DNA of 64,000 nucleotides from Asterias rubens (GCF_902459465.1 NC_047083.1:8671526-8735525), one strand, 5' to 3'; positions 1 to 15,000 are shown, counted from the first letter of the stretch. Program-made: numbers and translations. The notes: generated by a model not told the origin, from the letters alone.

Positions 1-56
1 CTCCATGGTTAAACCATTGAGACTTAACTTCTGCCGTATGCCCTGACTTCTTTTAG

Positions 57-3000
57 GATCCGACTATGGGTCCGTGCTGACAGTCTGGCGTGCCGTGCTG
101 CACGAGGCTTCGGCAGTGGCGAAGATTCACGAAAACTGCCGAACACGCCTGACGGGTGATGAAGGGCCGTTTTACAACATGTACAAGTAAGTTACCCCCC
201 CCCCCCATACGCACCCCCCCCCCCTAATACACCACCTCCGACTTCTCCCCAACCCCAACAAATATTCAGATGAAATTTCGTGAGGAGGGACAGAGCTGTT
301 GTACTCATTGAAAGTGCATTCTTGGTTTTATGACGTCATCGGAGTACAAATTTAGCCCTTTTCACACGACAAGATTTTTAGCAGGGGTCCCTTGCTTAAT
401 TCTAGCATGGTTGTGACACTTTACAAATTGCAATTTGTGTGATTTAAGGACATCAATGTTTTTGGACTGTCTAAGGTTCCTAGCGAAATCTTTTCAAATT
501 TGCTGTCCCTCATGGACAGTAATCAACCGTGTTGCTCTTTGAGTTGCATTGTGTAAATTAGCAACCATGACAAAAATAAGCAAGGGACCCTAGCTATTAC
601 TGCTGTTGTCTGAAATGGACTCTCTATGCCCTGACTTCTTTTAGGATCCGACTATGGGTCCGTGCTGACAGTCTGGCGTGCCGTGCTGCACGAGGCTTCG
701 GCAGTGGCGAAGATTCACGAAAACTGCCGAACACGCCTAACGGGTGATGAAGGGCCGTTTTACAACATGTTTTGCTGTCCCTCATGGACAGTAATCAACC
801 GTGTTGCTCTTTGAGTTGCATAGTGTAAATTAGCAACCATGCCAAAAATAAGCAAGGGACCCTAGCTATTACTGCTGTCGTCTGAAATGGACTCTCTACG
901 TCACTGTGCTGTTAAAGGCACTGGACAACTTTGGTAATTGTCTAAGACTAGTCTTCACAGTTGGTGTATCTCAACATATTATGCATAAAACAACAAACCT
1001 GTGAAAATTTGAGCTCAATTTTTATTGGTCGTCGAAGTTGCGGGATAATGATGAAAGAAAAACACCCTTGGAACACCATGGTCACACGAAGTTGTGTGCT
1101 TTCAGATGCTTGACGTCGAGACCTCAAATTCTAAATCTGAGGTCTCGATATCAAATTCGTGAAAAATTACTTCTTTCTCGATATCTACGACACTTCAGAG
1201 GGAGCTGTTTCTCACAATGTTTTATATATACTATCAACCCCATTACTCGTAATCAAGAAAGGTTTTATGATAATAATTATTTTGAGTAATTACCAATAGT
1301 GTCCACTGCCTTGAATTCACGCCTACTGCAAGTTAGTCTCACCACAATTGACCAGAAACAATATCAGAGTGTAGGCCAAAACTTATACATTCAGTTACCA
1401 CAAGAAGATTTTGACACAATTTTAATAACTAAATAATGAGATGAATTACATTGCCAATTAATCATTTATGATTTCAACTTTAAAATTGTTTGATTGTGAT
1501 TTTTGTTTTAAGATGGAAGAACGATCATTTTCATCGGGGAAGTTTTGGCGGGCTTCGGGAGACGAGAGAAGCCGTTGAGCAGTTTGCGGCTGCGCAGAAG
1601 GAATACGCAAAGCTGCTGATGAAAGTTCAAAGGGCCAAAAAAGTAAATATTAACTTGTTGAACTTTTTTTTTCAAAATGTAATTATTTTAGATTTGTAAT
1701 GTTTTAAATGCATAAGTTTTTCTGTTTTGGTGAAAAACAAGTATGTAAAAGGAAAAAGTAAATGCATCGGCCGGGAATCGAACCCGGGCCTCCCGCGTGG
1801 CAGGCGAGAATTCTACCACTGAACCACCGATGCGTGATGATTGAGAATGAATATTCAACATAGAGAATGGTACTTTTAACAAACAAACAAACGTTAATAC
1901 ACCCACTCGATATCAATGTCACTAACCATAGATAAAATTAATCTTATTTGTCAATATTAAAGCTTGTGTTTCTCGAGAAGAGAAGTATGTCTTCATTGTT
2001 TTTATTTATTGGAATTTAACTATTTCACTTCTTGTCATTGCTGTTTTGCATGTTTAATGATAATTAAATAAAAGACTTCAGCTGAAGTCCTTTTTTAATT
2101 ATGCATCTCTGAAAGCACACAAATTTTTGCGACAAGGGTGTTTTTTCTTTAGTTATTTTCTTTCAACTTCGATGACCAATTGGGCCCAATCACTTGTTAT
2201 TAATGTTATGCATATGTTGAGATACATCGAGTGAGACATTATACTTCGTCAGTTACCAAACGTGTCCAGTGCCTTTAATCTTGTATGATAATAGCAAGTC
2301 CCATCTGTTCATTCCCATGTTTTTTTTTTAATCTATGAAACTTTGATCTGATAAGAGAAATTTGGCAAAAAAGTAAATGTTTCATTGTTTTTTCATACCC
2401 TTCACTTAACCTAACTAAAGGAAAAGAACAATCGCAAATTAAGCATGGTACCTTTATCTAACATCCTCAAGGTTTGCCGTCAATAACTCTAAAGTAACAA
2501 AACGATATTTTTTTAAAAGTTCTTGCATCGGCCGGGAATTGAACCCGGGCCTCCCGCGTGGCAGGCGAGAATTCTACCACTGAACCACCGATGCTTACAT
2601 ACAAATGTATGCCCAGGACAGTATTTTATTGACAATAGTTGACCCACATTGCACAAACAGGTGACGACGCCACATGGTGCAAAATTGCTGACCGGGCATT
2701 TTTGGTTTCATGTTATAGCTCTATGCTGGTGTGTATATCATTCCACACTGAACCAAGTTCCACGCACTTGTATATAAAAAAAAACAGAAGCCCTAACTAA
2801 GCTTTAAAAAAGCACAAAAAGTAGCTAACACATTATATCGCTACAGCAAAAACTACCAGAATAAGTTTACCAGAAAATACCAGTCCGATGAAGTACCATT
2901 TGATCCACATTTTTAAAGGGACAGGTTGCCTTGGATTCGGCAATTTGGGGTATTTTGTTAGGGGAAAATAATTTAAAGTTTATGATCAAACATTAAAAGT

Positions 3001-6000
3001 TCCATATACTGTCTGTTTTAGTGTGTGTGGGGGGGGGGGGGTAGTTTGTACACCTTTCTTCTAAAGTAAGAAAAATGTGAACAAAGAAAAAACGATATGC
3101 ATCGGCCGGGAATCGAACCAGGGCCTCCCGCGTGGCAGGCGAGAATTCTACCACTGAACCACCGATGAGTGTTAAAGAATATTTGAATATCCATTAATTC
3201 ATCAGTTAAACAAGCTAGGTAAAAACTACCTGGACAAAGTTACCAGAAAAAACCATATCACATGAGTACCATTTTGTGATTCACATTTAAAGGGACAAGT
3301 TGCATTGGATTGGGCGATTTTGGTTAATTTAAAAGGGAGGTTAGTCCAAACATCAAAATGTTAAAATTTAAGATAAATCATATAAATTTTGTCCGATTTT
3401 TTTTTTTTACCCAGGCGTACTTTACAGCGAGCGTGGATGCCTACAGATCGCGGCGTTTTGCCGACGACGAAGCCTCGAATGAGGCTGTCAGTCCCGAAGC
3501 GAGATGGAGGCTCAGAGAGCGCGCAGACGGGCTGGTGTTTGAGAGAGAAAGGCTCAAGCAGGTTTATTTACGGAGAGTCTTGCTGTGCAACGCTGCAGCA
3601 AAAGAGAGATACGTCGAGGTAATATTAAAACAAATTACAACCGAATTTTGTTTCGTTCATTATTTTGATTGAAAATACCCACTTTCCCATTGGTACCTAC
3701 ATAATCTATCGTCACCAATTTCACGAAAGTCCCCTTGGGCCAAAAACGTATGTTCGAGAAAATCGCGTGTGAAGTTATGCTAATTTTGAAATTACTGGTT
3801 TTATACTGACTATTCGCTATTTAATCCTATCCTCAAAAGCTCAATTTAATAAAGCCTGTAAGCACAAGAACTTCTTAGGCAATTAAGGAGGAGTATTGCT
3901 TTACAGAAACACACTAGCTAAAATCACAATAAGTTCGCATTGTTGTGACCGTCCGGTGCCCCTCAATGGGTGTGTTCGTTTAGCTTCCCTGGGTCGACCC
4001 CGGTGTGTGACGTTTTCTTTTTCCAGGACGAGCGCGTGCAGATAGTTACCCACGGTTGTCCTAGAAAAAAAAACTGCCACCCACTGGGGTCGACTCAGGG
4101 AAACTAAACGAACGCACCCAATGTTTGCTTAGCAAAGATATTTTCCGCTAAGCAGCTTTATAAAATTGGGCCCATGTCAGCAAATGTTAAGATTTGTTTT
4201 AATGACCGTTGCGTTAAAGTTTTAAAAATTTCTGTTTTTAGAACATGACGTCAGCCTTTGGGAGATGGCAGGGGTTTGAGAGGTCACGTGTGGAACACCT
4301 CAAGTCGCAGCTTCTGCTGTTCGTCCGAAATATCAGCATCCACTCGACCACCGGGTAAATAAAGTCAAAATAAGATAATTGAGTATAAATGATATTAATA
4401 TGGCAAATAATGTAAATATACCCCTTGTATTGGCCGCCATCTTTGATGAAACGTGCACGCGTCAGAAGAGCTATCATTGGTTGAGAGTTGTGCGCAGCGC
4501 GTACACGAGTAAGTTCCGTTGTCTGTCATCAAAGATGGCAGTCAATGACGTCATATGCCATCCATCTTTGGGTGCGTTCGTTTAGCTTCCCTGGGTCGAC
4601 CCCGATGTGCGGCGGTTTTTTTTTCCAGGACGAACGTGAGTAATTATCTGCATACGTTCATCCTGGGAAAAAAATAAAACCGCCACACACCGGGGTCGAC
4701 CCGGGGGAGCTAAACGAACGCACCCACAAATTAAAGGCACTGGTCATGGTAACGAACAATGGAGAGATGTTGGTATATAAAGTATTGTGAGAAATAGCTC
4801 CACATTTTGAGAAAGGGATCGGGTCTAGCTTCTCACTAAAATATTCAGACTTCGGGCCAGAATCCTTTAAGTAGGCCTCTGAAAGGCTAGCTCATACTCT
4901 ATGCAACAAGGGATTTTTCTTTCATTATTCTCTTGCATGCAACTTCGATGACCAATTGAGCTCAAATGTTCAGCGATGTGTTCTTCCTCCATGGTTTATG
5001 TGAGAATACTGGTCTTTGACAATTGCCAAAGGTGCCAGTGTCTTTGAAGTAGCTGTATGAATTGTCTTCCTCCATGATGAAACTAGGCCAAGCTGTGTTT
5101 GACTTTTAATTATATACACGCTTCAGCAGTTCGCTCGTATGCTTCACTGATTTGCGGAATGCAATGGTTCGATTGGTCTCAACATGGTTAAAATCGTTTG
5201 TCAACACCTGAGCAAACGCTGCAGACACCTCGAGAGGCCATTTTGACATAGTGGACACATTTCTATAACCATGCTATAACTCTATTTGGTTTGGGTAAGA
5301 TGTATGTATACACCCAAACCAAACAGCGCACACCTATAGTAGCCACCATACCTCAAGAAGGATGGTTCTTTCACTTTTGGACTGTGTTCGAAACGGCGAC
5401 TTCGGCCACAGCTATGGCTAGATCAGTGCGTCTTTCAGCGTGAAGAAATATGCAGAATCTTGCCGTAGCTGTAGCCCAAGTCGCAGTTTCGAACACGGTC
5501 ACTACAAATTTGGCCTGAATCTTTTGGTCCACAGATTGGGTGCAGTGTACCAGCACATCACCGAGCAGATACGTGGTGCAGAGCCGGTTGCCGACGTGGA
5601 GGAATGGGGCCGGAAACACGGCACGGGATGCCCAGCAAACTGGCCCAAGTACGAGGTAAGATTTCGTTCTCTGAGGATGTTGTTGGGAATAGGAGACTTT
5701 CCAACGCTAGGTGGCAGCAGACATACCGGGTAAATTTCCTTTGTTTACGTAGTTCTGAACATGCGCATAATTCTGAGAACAATGGATTTACCCGGTAAGT
5801 CTGCTGGCCTCTATCGTCCCAGAAAGTCTCCCATTGGATTATGTGGTTTGGACCTTTGAATGACCCCTTTTCTGTGTACACTTTGCAATTCCTGGTAATA
5901 CCAAGCGAAATATCTATAAACACCAACTATAAGACCTTCGGTCGTGCACTTTTAACGAGTGTCAGCGTTCAAAGGCGGTGTTTGTTTATTTTGTTTTGTT

Positions 6001-9000
6001 GGTTGATTTCTCTTTTCGTTTTATTTGTCGATGGAAAACTCCCAAAAATTTGATCTAAATAATGTTTTAAAAAATTGCGTAGTTATAGATTAAATTAAAC
6101 GAAGTCAAAGGTAAACTCTCCGTATCTTACTGTCACTTTTTCATTCATTATAAAAACAAAATTAATAAATATCTTATTTCAATTGGTAACATTGATGATC
6201 GAAAAAACAGTCGTCGATTAACAAATTCGCCAATTTGTGTATCCTTCATCCCAGGAGATCGACCCCCGCACGTACCGGGAACCGGCAGAGGAGTTTCTCC
6301 ATCACCAACACCGGGGGATGGTACAACCTGGCCACACTACGGACGATTTGACAGATGGGTAAGTTGAAATTAAAGTTACCTCTTTTTCTAAGCCATGCCG
6401 AAATAAAGGTTCAACGTTCAAAGTTTGTTTATTTTAACACAGTACCCCCCATAAAACATTATCAATCACTCTAAAGAGATTAGGGCCCAATTCCATGAAG
6501 TTGAAAATACGGCATAGCAAATTTCGTTACTAAAGCAAAACATGAGTGAGACACTATAGTTGCAACATTGTAACCTTTACGGAGTTTTGACTGTTAACCA
6601 GGACCCAACCAAATGTCAACGTCATTTTCAGGATAAGCAAACAACAGCTGAATGCCAGTAACAAGGAATATGCAACAAATTAAAATTTGGTTGGTAATCC
6701 TGTTTTTACCAAGGAAGAAATTTCATGCTTAGCAAATTTTTGTGCTTAGCAGCTGTATGAAATTAGGCCCAGTTTCAAAACATTTGCTGTGCCTATAGCA
6801 CATTTTTTTGCTCACAGGCTTAATGTATTGGCCCCCCTGTGTTCAGTTGCATGACTCTGCTTACTTACCACCGAACTCTACACCTACGATCAACATTCTC
6901 CGCATGCTGTGCCAAATGCGCTGGGCCCAATTTCATAGAGCTGCTTGAGCACAAACTTTTGCTTAAGCAAAACTATCCTTGCTTAGTAAAATCAGATTAT
7001 CGGCCAAGACTCCACTCAATTGTTATGCTAAGTAAACAACAGCTAAATACCAGTCACAAGCAATGTTTATGTCATGAAATTTGGGCCAGTAACATGTGTA
7101 AAATTAGCGAGCTATTTTCGTGCTTAAGCAAATTTTTTGCTTAAGCAGCTCTATGAAATTGGCCCCTGTCTGTGTGAATATGTGTGTAACATTTCTACAT
7201 GCTATATGTTTTTGATTTGTATTGATGGCTTTCCATAGTTTTCCAACCTTTCCTGGCAAAAACTCGGGCTGTGACGTTGAAATAGAAGTGGTTTTAGTAG
7301 AGTTCAATGGAATTGACGCACGTGTATGAACAAGCCCCTTGCACATCGGGTGTTTTCATTTGTAACTTGCCGCACCGTTTATCGTCAAACGTGTGCAGTG
7401 CTCCCGACGTTTCCTAATCCCAACGCAAGTCCATACAATGTTCTCATACGCAGTCTTTAACGACACAGCTTTCACTTTAGATAAGTATGTTTTCAATTCA
7501 GTCGACCGTGAAATAAATTCAGCGTTATCTAAAAAAAAAAAAAAAAAACATAAGACAGCGACAAAAATCAACCGTGGGTAGGTCAAAACACAACGCCCTG
7601 ACGCCGATGTGTGTGAACTATAATTCTTTGTGACATGATTAGACAATAGTAAACCATAACAAAATAGTAATGCTGTGGTTTTTTTTAATGCTCTATGACA
7701 TTGATCTTTTGAGGGTGGGTCTGCGCGAAGCGGTTTTTTTTTTTTTTCAGAAAATATTAATCCCTTTGGTTTTCGGTTGTGATTGCTACTTTTGTTCCCC
7801 TCATATAGAAGTCCGTTTCGAGTCATTAGGTTTTCGTAAACATCATGCCGAGAATGGCCGTTTTTCAAAAAACCCGGTACTAGGGCGTGTATGTGGAGTT
7901 ACTGCGACTCTAAAACGGACGGTGGCCTGGAATAAAAATGTGCTATCGCCCCCCCCCCCCCCCCCTTGGAAAAAAAATGCGCTATACTTGTTATAGTGCG
8001 TTCGCGAGTCATTGGGTTTTCGTAAACACCATGCTGAGATTGTTGTAGGGGTGGCCGTTTTTCTAAAACCCGGTACTAAGCCGTAAATGTGGAGTGACTG
8101 CGACTCTAAAACGGACGCTGGCCTAATTTGGAATCGGAAAATGCTACTCCCCAGTCCCCAACACACCAACAACAAAAACCACACACACAAAACAACACCT
8201 CCCCCATTATTATACTTCATAAAGTTCGTTTTCGAGTCATTAGTTTCTCGTAAACATCATGCTGAGATTCGTGTATCGTTGTCCAATTTCTAAAACCCGG
8301 TACTAGCTAGGGCCGTGGAGTTTCTGGGACTCTTAAACGGACGGTGGCCTATTTTTGGAATCCGAAAGTTCTACCCCCCCCCCAAACACCGCGCCCATAA
8401 TCTTCATAAAGTTCGTTTTCGAGTCATTACGTTTTCCTTAACATCATGCTGTGGATTGTGTATGGTTGGTCGTTTTTTTTCTAAAACGTACTGGCCTAAT
8501 TTGGAATCCGGAAGTTCTACCGCGCCCCTAAACTTCATAAAGTCCGTTTTCAAGTCATTAGGTTTTCATAAACACCATGCTGAGATTTGTGTATGGTTGG
8601 TCGTTTTTTCTAAAACCCGGTACTAGGGCCGTAAAATGTAACGTTACAAACGCATGGCCTATTTTGGAATCACAAAGTGTCGACGGCACACGCCGAACTA
8701 ATGTTACCCAGTCATGCATTTTCAGCTACAAACTCAGACACATATATTCGTTTTAGGCTTCGAGAACATTTTGCTATGGTCGAAAAGTTAGGGCATTTAC
8801 TACTTTTTGCACATTATTTCCAATACTTTTATGAAATAATAACAACAAGTAGAGCCTAAGCAAAAAGGCGAAAATAACAATAAGCAGGTGTTAGCAGGTT
8901 AAAATAATGGATAAAATTAATAACAAACTTGTTAGAATTTGGTCGTCGAAGTTGCGAGATAATAATGGAAGGAAAAAAACACCCTCGTCACTCGAAGTTG

Positions 9001-12000
9001 TATGTTTTCAGATGCTTGATTTCGGGACCTCAAAATTTAATTCTGAGGTCTCGAAATCAAATTCGTGAAAAATTACTTCTTTCTCGAAAACTACGTTACT
9101 TCAGAGGGAGCCGTTTCTAACAATGTTTTATACTATCAACAGCTCCCCATTACTCTCCATTGCTTGTTACCAAATAAGTATTTATTCGAACAATCATTTA
9201 GAGTGATATGAACAATAGTGACACGTGCCTTTAAATGACATAAAAAGAGTATGAGTCTGTTCATGGGCAGATCCATGGGGGGGGGCCTACGGGGTCACGC
9301 CCCTCCCCCCCCCCAAAAAAAAAAAGTTTATGCTAACAATTAATTTAAGTAATAACCAATAGTTTCCATTGCTTTATATAACTTAACAATGTGTTTATTA
9401 TGGATTTCAAATAAGTAGACAAGTCAACAGGATGCTATTATAGACGTACTTGGCGCCGTCTCAAAACCGCAACCTCAACATTGGTCCATCTCCCCTCATC
9501 TTTTCAAAAAAATATCCCCACATTTTTTATAGCCAGAGTTTTTTCAGCTGCATGCAGCGTCCACCAAAAACTCGGAAGCGCAGTGTCCTTGAAAATTCCA
9601 TGCAATCGTTTCAACTCAAAACTAGGCCGAAGAAATTTAATTTCCATATCTCCATTTTTATGCATGATATTAATTAATTCTGCGCTCAGTACTGCGGAAT
9701 TATGGTTTTAGAAAGTCATTCTGCGCTTTTAATGTTGTATTATTATAACCTCATTTCAACTTCTCTGTCATCTGCAGTAATTGCGCAAAATTGACTAATC
9801 GTCTTTGTGTGGCCATCTTGACTGTCAAGACTGGCAGGAGAAATAATAGCCGGGTTCCTTTTTGCATAATGAATGTTTAGGATACAAGGAACATCGTGAT
9901 CGCATGATAACGTTTTAAAGATGCATTTAACAATTTGGTATAAACAGGTTTGTGGCTAAGTTCGAAGTTTGTGGCCAAATGTGTGAAAAGTTAGCCCGGT
10001 TTTATAGACGATAGAGATTTTGCGAAGGAAAAGTTGCCGAAATAATGGAATCATCGTATGGTCAGTAGGAATATGCGGGGTCATTTGAAAATTGTTTAAC
10101 ATTGGTAATTGTCAAAGACCAGTATTTTCACTTGCTGTATCTCAACATATGCATAAAATAACAACCCTGTGAAAGTTTGAGCTCAATCGGTTGTCGAAGT
10201 TGTGAGATAATAATGAAAGAAACAAACACCCTTGCCACACGAAGTTGTGTGCGTTTAATAGATGCTTGATTTCGAGACCTCAAGTTCTAAAAATCAAATA
10301 CGTGGGAAATTACTTTCTTTCTCGAAAACTATGGCACTTCAGAGAGAGCCGTTTCTCACAATGTTTATACTATCAACCTCTCCCCATTACTCGTTACCAA
10401 GTAAGGTTTTATGCTTCAAGCTTGCCTGGTGGTAAAACAGAAGGGTTGTTTTTTTCCTGAAATGCAATAAGTCATGTTATTGTTTTACATGCTCCCACAA
10501 GCTCCAGCTATATAGGGTTATGAAAATATGGAAATGTCATCATTTCATTGTGTCAAAATGTTATCATCATCCAAAGATCTAGATCCCAGTTTCATATTTT
10601 TTTTGTCAGCAAAACTCTCTCTCACCCTGTACAATAATTTATTACAGAACGAAAGTTTGTACTTATAGCCGCTCCCCAATGCACGTGCACTTGTAAAAAA
10701 GTTTCACTAGAGGGCGGCATTTAACTTTTATTGTGTCATCAACTGCAGTGATTTTGTTAACATTTCGAGTGTGGGCTGAATAATTACTATCAGTCTGACC
10801 TACTTTTGCGGGTGTTTATCGGTGCCGTGTGAATGCTGGGAAAGCATAGTGTTGTTGTATCCCAACGAATTAATTAATAACTGGGTTCCTTTAAACGTGA
10901 GCAGCTGATAGTTGCAACGGCCATGCTGCGAACTACAGACGCTGCTACCTACCAATTATTTTTATGGTTGCTTGCTGTTTAGAAGTTGCAGCAAAAGGCA
11001 TGAGGCGTGCTTTCGCGCGTCTACCAAGCCAGACAAGCTGGTCGGTAATTTCAAAGCTACAATTGCTTATGAATAAAGGATGTTTTGTTTTCCTAAAAAC
11101 CCAGACGCTTTTATTCCGTCTACAGCAGGAGAAAGACCCACAGAAAAAAAGCAGATGTTGTTTGGAGTTCAAGCTACTTTGCATTCAGCACACGGGAAAC
11201 TTTGGCGAAAACAGTTTTTACGGGAGTTGTTCTCTCAGTGGCAAACATTAATAGTAAACAATATCATACTGTTTTTATAACATGCATAAATCCTTGTGAA
11301 AAGGTATTGAATTATTTTATATGGACCCACGCCCTGCCGATTATGAGTCACACCTGGCAAGATTGTTAGCCGAGAAAGTTTGAACATGAACAATAACATT
11401 AATGATGATTCTATGTTATGTTTTGAAGCTAGCTATACGTGTCTAATCATCCCCATGATCATGTTTTGAGTTCACTGAAAGGGTACAGAGAAATTATCCA
11501 AAATAATTTTATGATATTGCATTTTTGAATTGTGCTCCACCCTCTAAATGTAAAGGAGTGAAAAAGCACTCTCTGAAGAGCCATAAACGGACAACTCTTT
11601 TTCGAGTGGTCTTCCACTCTTTAAGATTCAAGTTTGCATCCTTTTGAGTGATTTTCACTCTGTCATACTGGAGTGAAACCCCTCTAAAAGAGTGAAATGA
11701 CCAAGACACTCTTTTTAAAGAGCTATTAATTGAGGGACAACTCGAAATGTAGTGGTTTTTTCACTCTTTTACATTTAGAGAGCAGACCTGTATATTTTGA
11801 TACCAAGACCTAACAAAGTTTTGTAGATATCTATTTGCTGGTTGACTTGTGTGGCGACCTTCACAGTAATTTTTGTCTAGGTTTCAGGCTTGGAAAATTC
11901 ATGCGACGAAAAAGACGACAACTTATGACACTACAGCGACACCTACCATTTCCACAGCCTAAATAATCAAACTTGCTGTTGCTGGAGAAATAGTTGAGTT

Positions 12001-15000
12001 GTTATGTTTTGCTCAAAACTAAAACAGAATCCCCTTATCCACAGAGAACCCTAGTCGTGGTCCGAGACGTAACGTAACTAACGTAACTTAAAGCTAGCGG
12101 GCGATACAGCGCGCTGCCCATGGTAGCGAGGTTGGGAAACAATCCGGCCATGCAAAGGTCTTGAAACAAAGACTACACAGAACCCATTCCCCTCTCCTCA
12201 CCTAAAAGTATTGGTGCTTTTCATGGTTTTAAACTTCACCCTATTCAGATTCACAACCACTGATGATTTCGACTCAGAACTGGACAGCACAAAGCACCAC
12301 GCCCAGCACCACGCCCAGCACCACGCCACAGCACACAAACCCCATCGCCTCCACCAGTACCAAGCCCAACAATATCGTCACCACCACCAACGACCCCCTG
12401 GTCTCCGCTACTCACAAAACGAAGATCTGAGTGAGAGGTGGCTGAAAGATCACCACAGACAGGACGGTTGGCAAGGTCATGACGTTGGGGGTGTTGAGCG
12501 AGGTTGGTATGATGAGGATAATAAGAGGCATCCTCAACATCATAACGAGGATGACCTCCATGGTCACAACGCACACGCTGTACACGATGCCTACGATGAC
12601 CACATAGATGATTTGCATAAAGGTCAAAGGTCACATCACATGACAGGGCCTCGCTCCCCGCATACTAATGATGAAAAACCTCATCACTACGTAGAGCGTA
12701 TTGACTCCTCATATCCAGGTCATGTCCTCAGTCATGTCCTCAGTCATGACCCAAGTCATGACCAAGGTCATGACCCGAGTTACAACCAAGCCCGTGAACT
12801 CAGTAACGACCTCTCTCGCGGCCAAACAAACAGCTTTTCTGAAACACTCGCTGTGATGCCACCAAGTCAGGAGTTCCGTTACCATGGTAATCACACGTCA
12901 TCTGCACACTTGAAGAATACGCTGCATGATGTCGGTTGCTATGGTAGCTATGATTCCCGTGACGTCAGCAGTGAGGAGAACATTGCAACTGGCAAGTCTT
13001 CTGCTACAACTGAAGGTAAATAATAACTCGACAATTTAAATCTCAATGGGAGACTTTTGGACGCTAGGTGGCAGCAGACCTACCAGGTAAATTTCAATTG
13101 TTTACGTAGTTCTGAGCGTGCGCACATGACCGAGAACAATGGATTTTACCTGGTAGGTCTGCTGCCACCAAGCGTCCCAAAAGTCTCCCATTCAAGTCAA
13201 CTTTCATTTCATACACTCTTAAGGAAATAATAAGCACAGAAGATGGAGCGGGGGGTGTAATTAGACCAAATAGCGTACGAAGCTTTCATAAGCCAAAACT
13301 ACCAAAATGGAGACGACAAAACAATAAACAGTGTGAGGATGATGTTGATTGGCTAGAAGAGAGCTTGGGGCGTCAAGAATACATGTACTTTGACTGAAAA
13401 CACAAACCATGGCTGTATTGTAGCAATATTTATGATACAAAAACATATTTTTTTATTTCATGTTATTCTTATTTTCATCACAATAGAAAAATATCACAAA
13501 CAGCAAGCAGAGGACAAACACACGGACGACAAACCAGGACAAACCATCCCACAGACAGCCAATCAACCCACAGACAAACTACATGAAAACAACTTAGCCC
13601 ATCATGAAGCTCCCGGTGGCAAAACGCAGCATACTCCGGCACCCCAGGCGCAACAGCACCAGGCACCTACGGGGAAAACCCCTACCCGAGCCCCGGTGGT
13701 AGACACACCCACCACGGTGACCGCTAAGGTGCGGACATACAAAGACAGACTGGACGCTCCGGAGGGAAAAAGGGCGGCCCGTTTAGAACACGCACGTCAG
13801 ACGCTGAAACCAAAAGAAGGGGAGCGACTCGTGAGGGCGCTTTACGATTTCAAACCGGCCACGCGGGATGAGATGGCACTGAAACAAGGTAAGGGATTAT
13901 GTTGGCCTCATGTTTTACCCTGAAAATCTGACGTCATAATTCGAGGCTCGCGATACGTCAGAGATCCCCGCGTCAAAGCTTATTTTAACATGGAGATTTG
14001 CAGTAAAATCCTACGTATGTACTCAAATGCAAAAAAAAAAGTGTACGCTAATGCCAGAAGACCGAAAGTGAAGCTTGCCAAACATCGCATCAGACCACTC
14101 AAAACACAGATAAATCCGTAATTTTTGCTATCGAGAATTGATATTGTTTTACCGTTTTCTCAAAAAGTAAAGCATTTCATGGACTAATATTTCAAGAGAA
14201 GTCTTTCACAATTACCTTCTGTAAACCCTGTAAATTATTTGTAAATCTGTGAACTTTTTTTTTCTGTACCGAAAGTGTATAATGGCTTTAAATCGCGGGT
14301 TATGTTAAACCAGTACCTGTGTCGGATAAAGACACAGGGGACCACTGTAACTTGGTGTATGGTTGGATATGCCTTTATTTCCCCCGCTCACTGCGGACTT
14401 GAAACTAAAGAAATGAGGCTTGAAGCTTGGAAGAAAAAAAATCAGTCTAGACTATTAAAAAACATCCTAACACCCGTCACCTGTTTTGGGTGCGACTGTT
14501 ATGATGGAAACGGAGAAGGCTTTAAAAACGCCCCTGGCGTTCCCGGATGCTGATTGCCGATGCTGGCGTGACATCTTCTGTTGTGTTTTGATGGGGTGTG
14601 TTTTTATGTCAATCCGTCATTCTGTTTTGGTTTGTTTGCGTTTTTGAAATTTTGCTAAGCGGCAGTGACGCAGCTGTATATGCAGTACCGACCAAACAGT
14701 AACCGGATTTAGAGTTGGGTTTTAGAGGCTTGGACACGTTTGGTAAATAATTATCAAAGACCAGTATTCTCACTTAAAAGTGTATCCCGAAAGAACGACT
14801 AACGAACCTGTCACCTGTGAACATTTGGACTCAATATTAGTCATCGAAGTTGCGAGAAAATATTGTAAGAAAGAACGCCATTGTTGTACAAACTGTGTGT
14901 GCTTTCAGCAGATCTGCGAAAGGCTTCAGGCCTGAAATCACACAGATTCAAAAATTGAATTACCTCTCTCAAAAAGTACGTTACTTCTGAGGGGGCGGTT

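Larger units (their letters stand above)
6359..12248. other. Large intron of the PACSIN-like gene
   Basis: No exon of the host gene is needed here, since the phase closes from 6358 to 12249. Contents: diverged GGGCCCAATTTCAT-type inverted repeats (6481-6773, 6923-7166), a degenerate tandem array (7803-8690), family A copies (8903-9234, 10101-10416), homopolymer C and A runs (7951, 9301) and a 250-bp inverted-repeat element (11535-11787). Remaining stretches (7200-7800, 9240-10100, 10420-11530, 11790-12240) show nothing I can identify. Confidence 0.6.

Noticed and set aside
7356-7868. 170-residue minus-strand ORF
   Set aside because: Low-complexity Lys and Phe runs from homopolymers, no family resemblance, lies inside a large intron and runs into the degenerate tandem array.
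12251-12894. Minus-strand ORFs opposite the His-rich exon
   Set aside because: Antisense shadow of the PACSIN-like linker exon, which is fixed by phase on both sides.
13390-13486. ORF start upstream of the exon at 13487 as a separate gene
   Set aside because: The ORF simply extends the exon back through its acceptor. Phase joins it to the PACSIN-like transcript.
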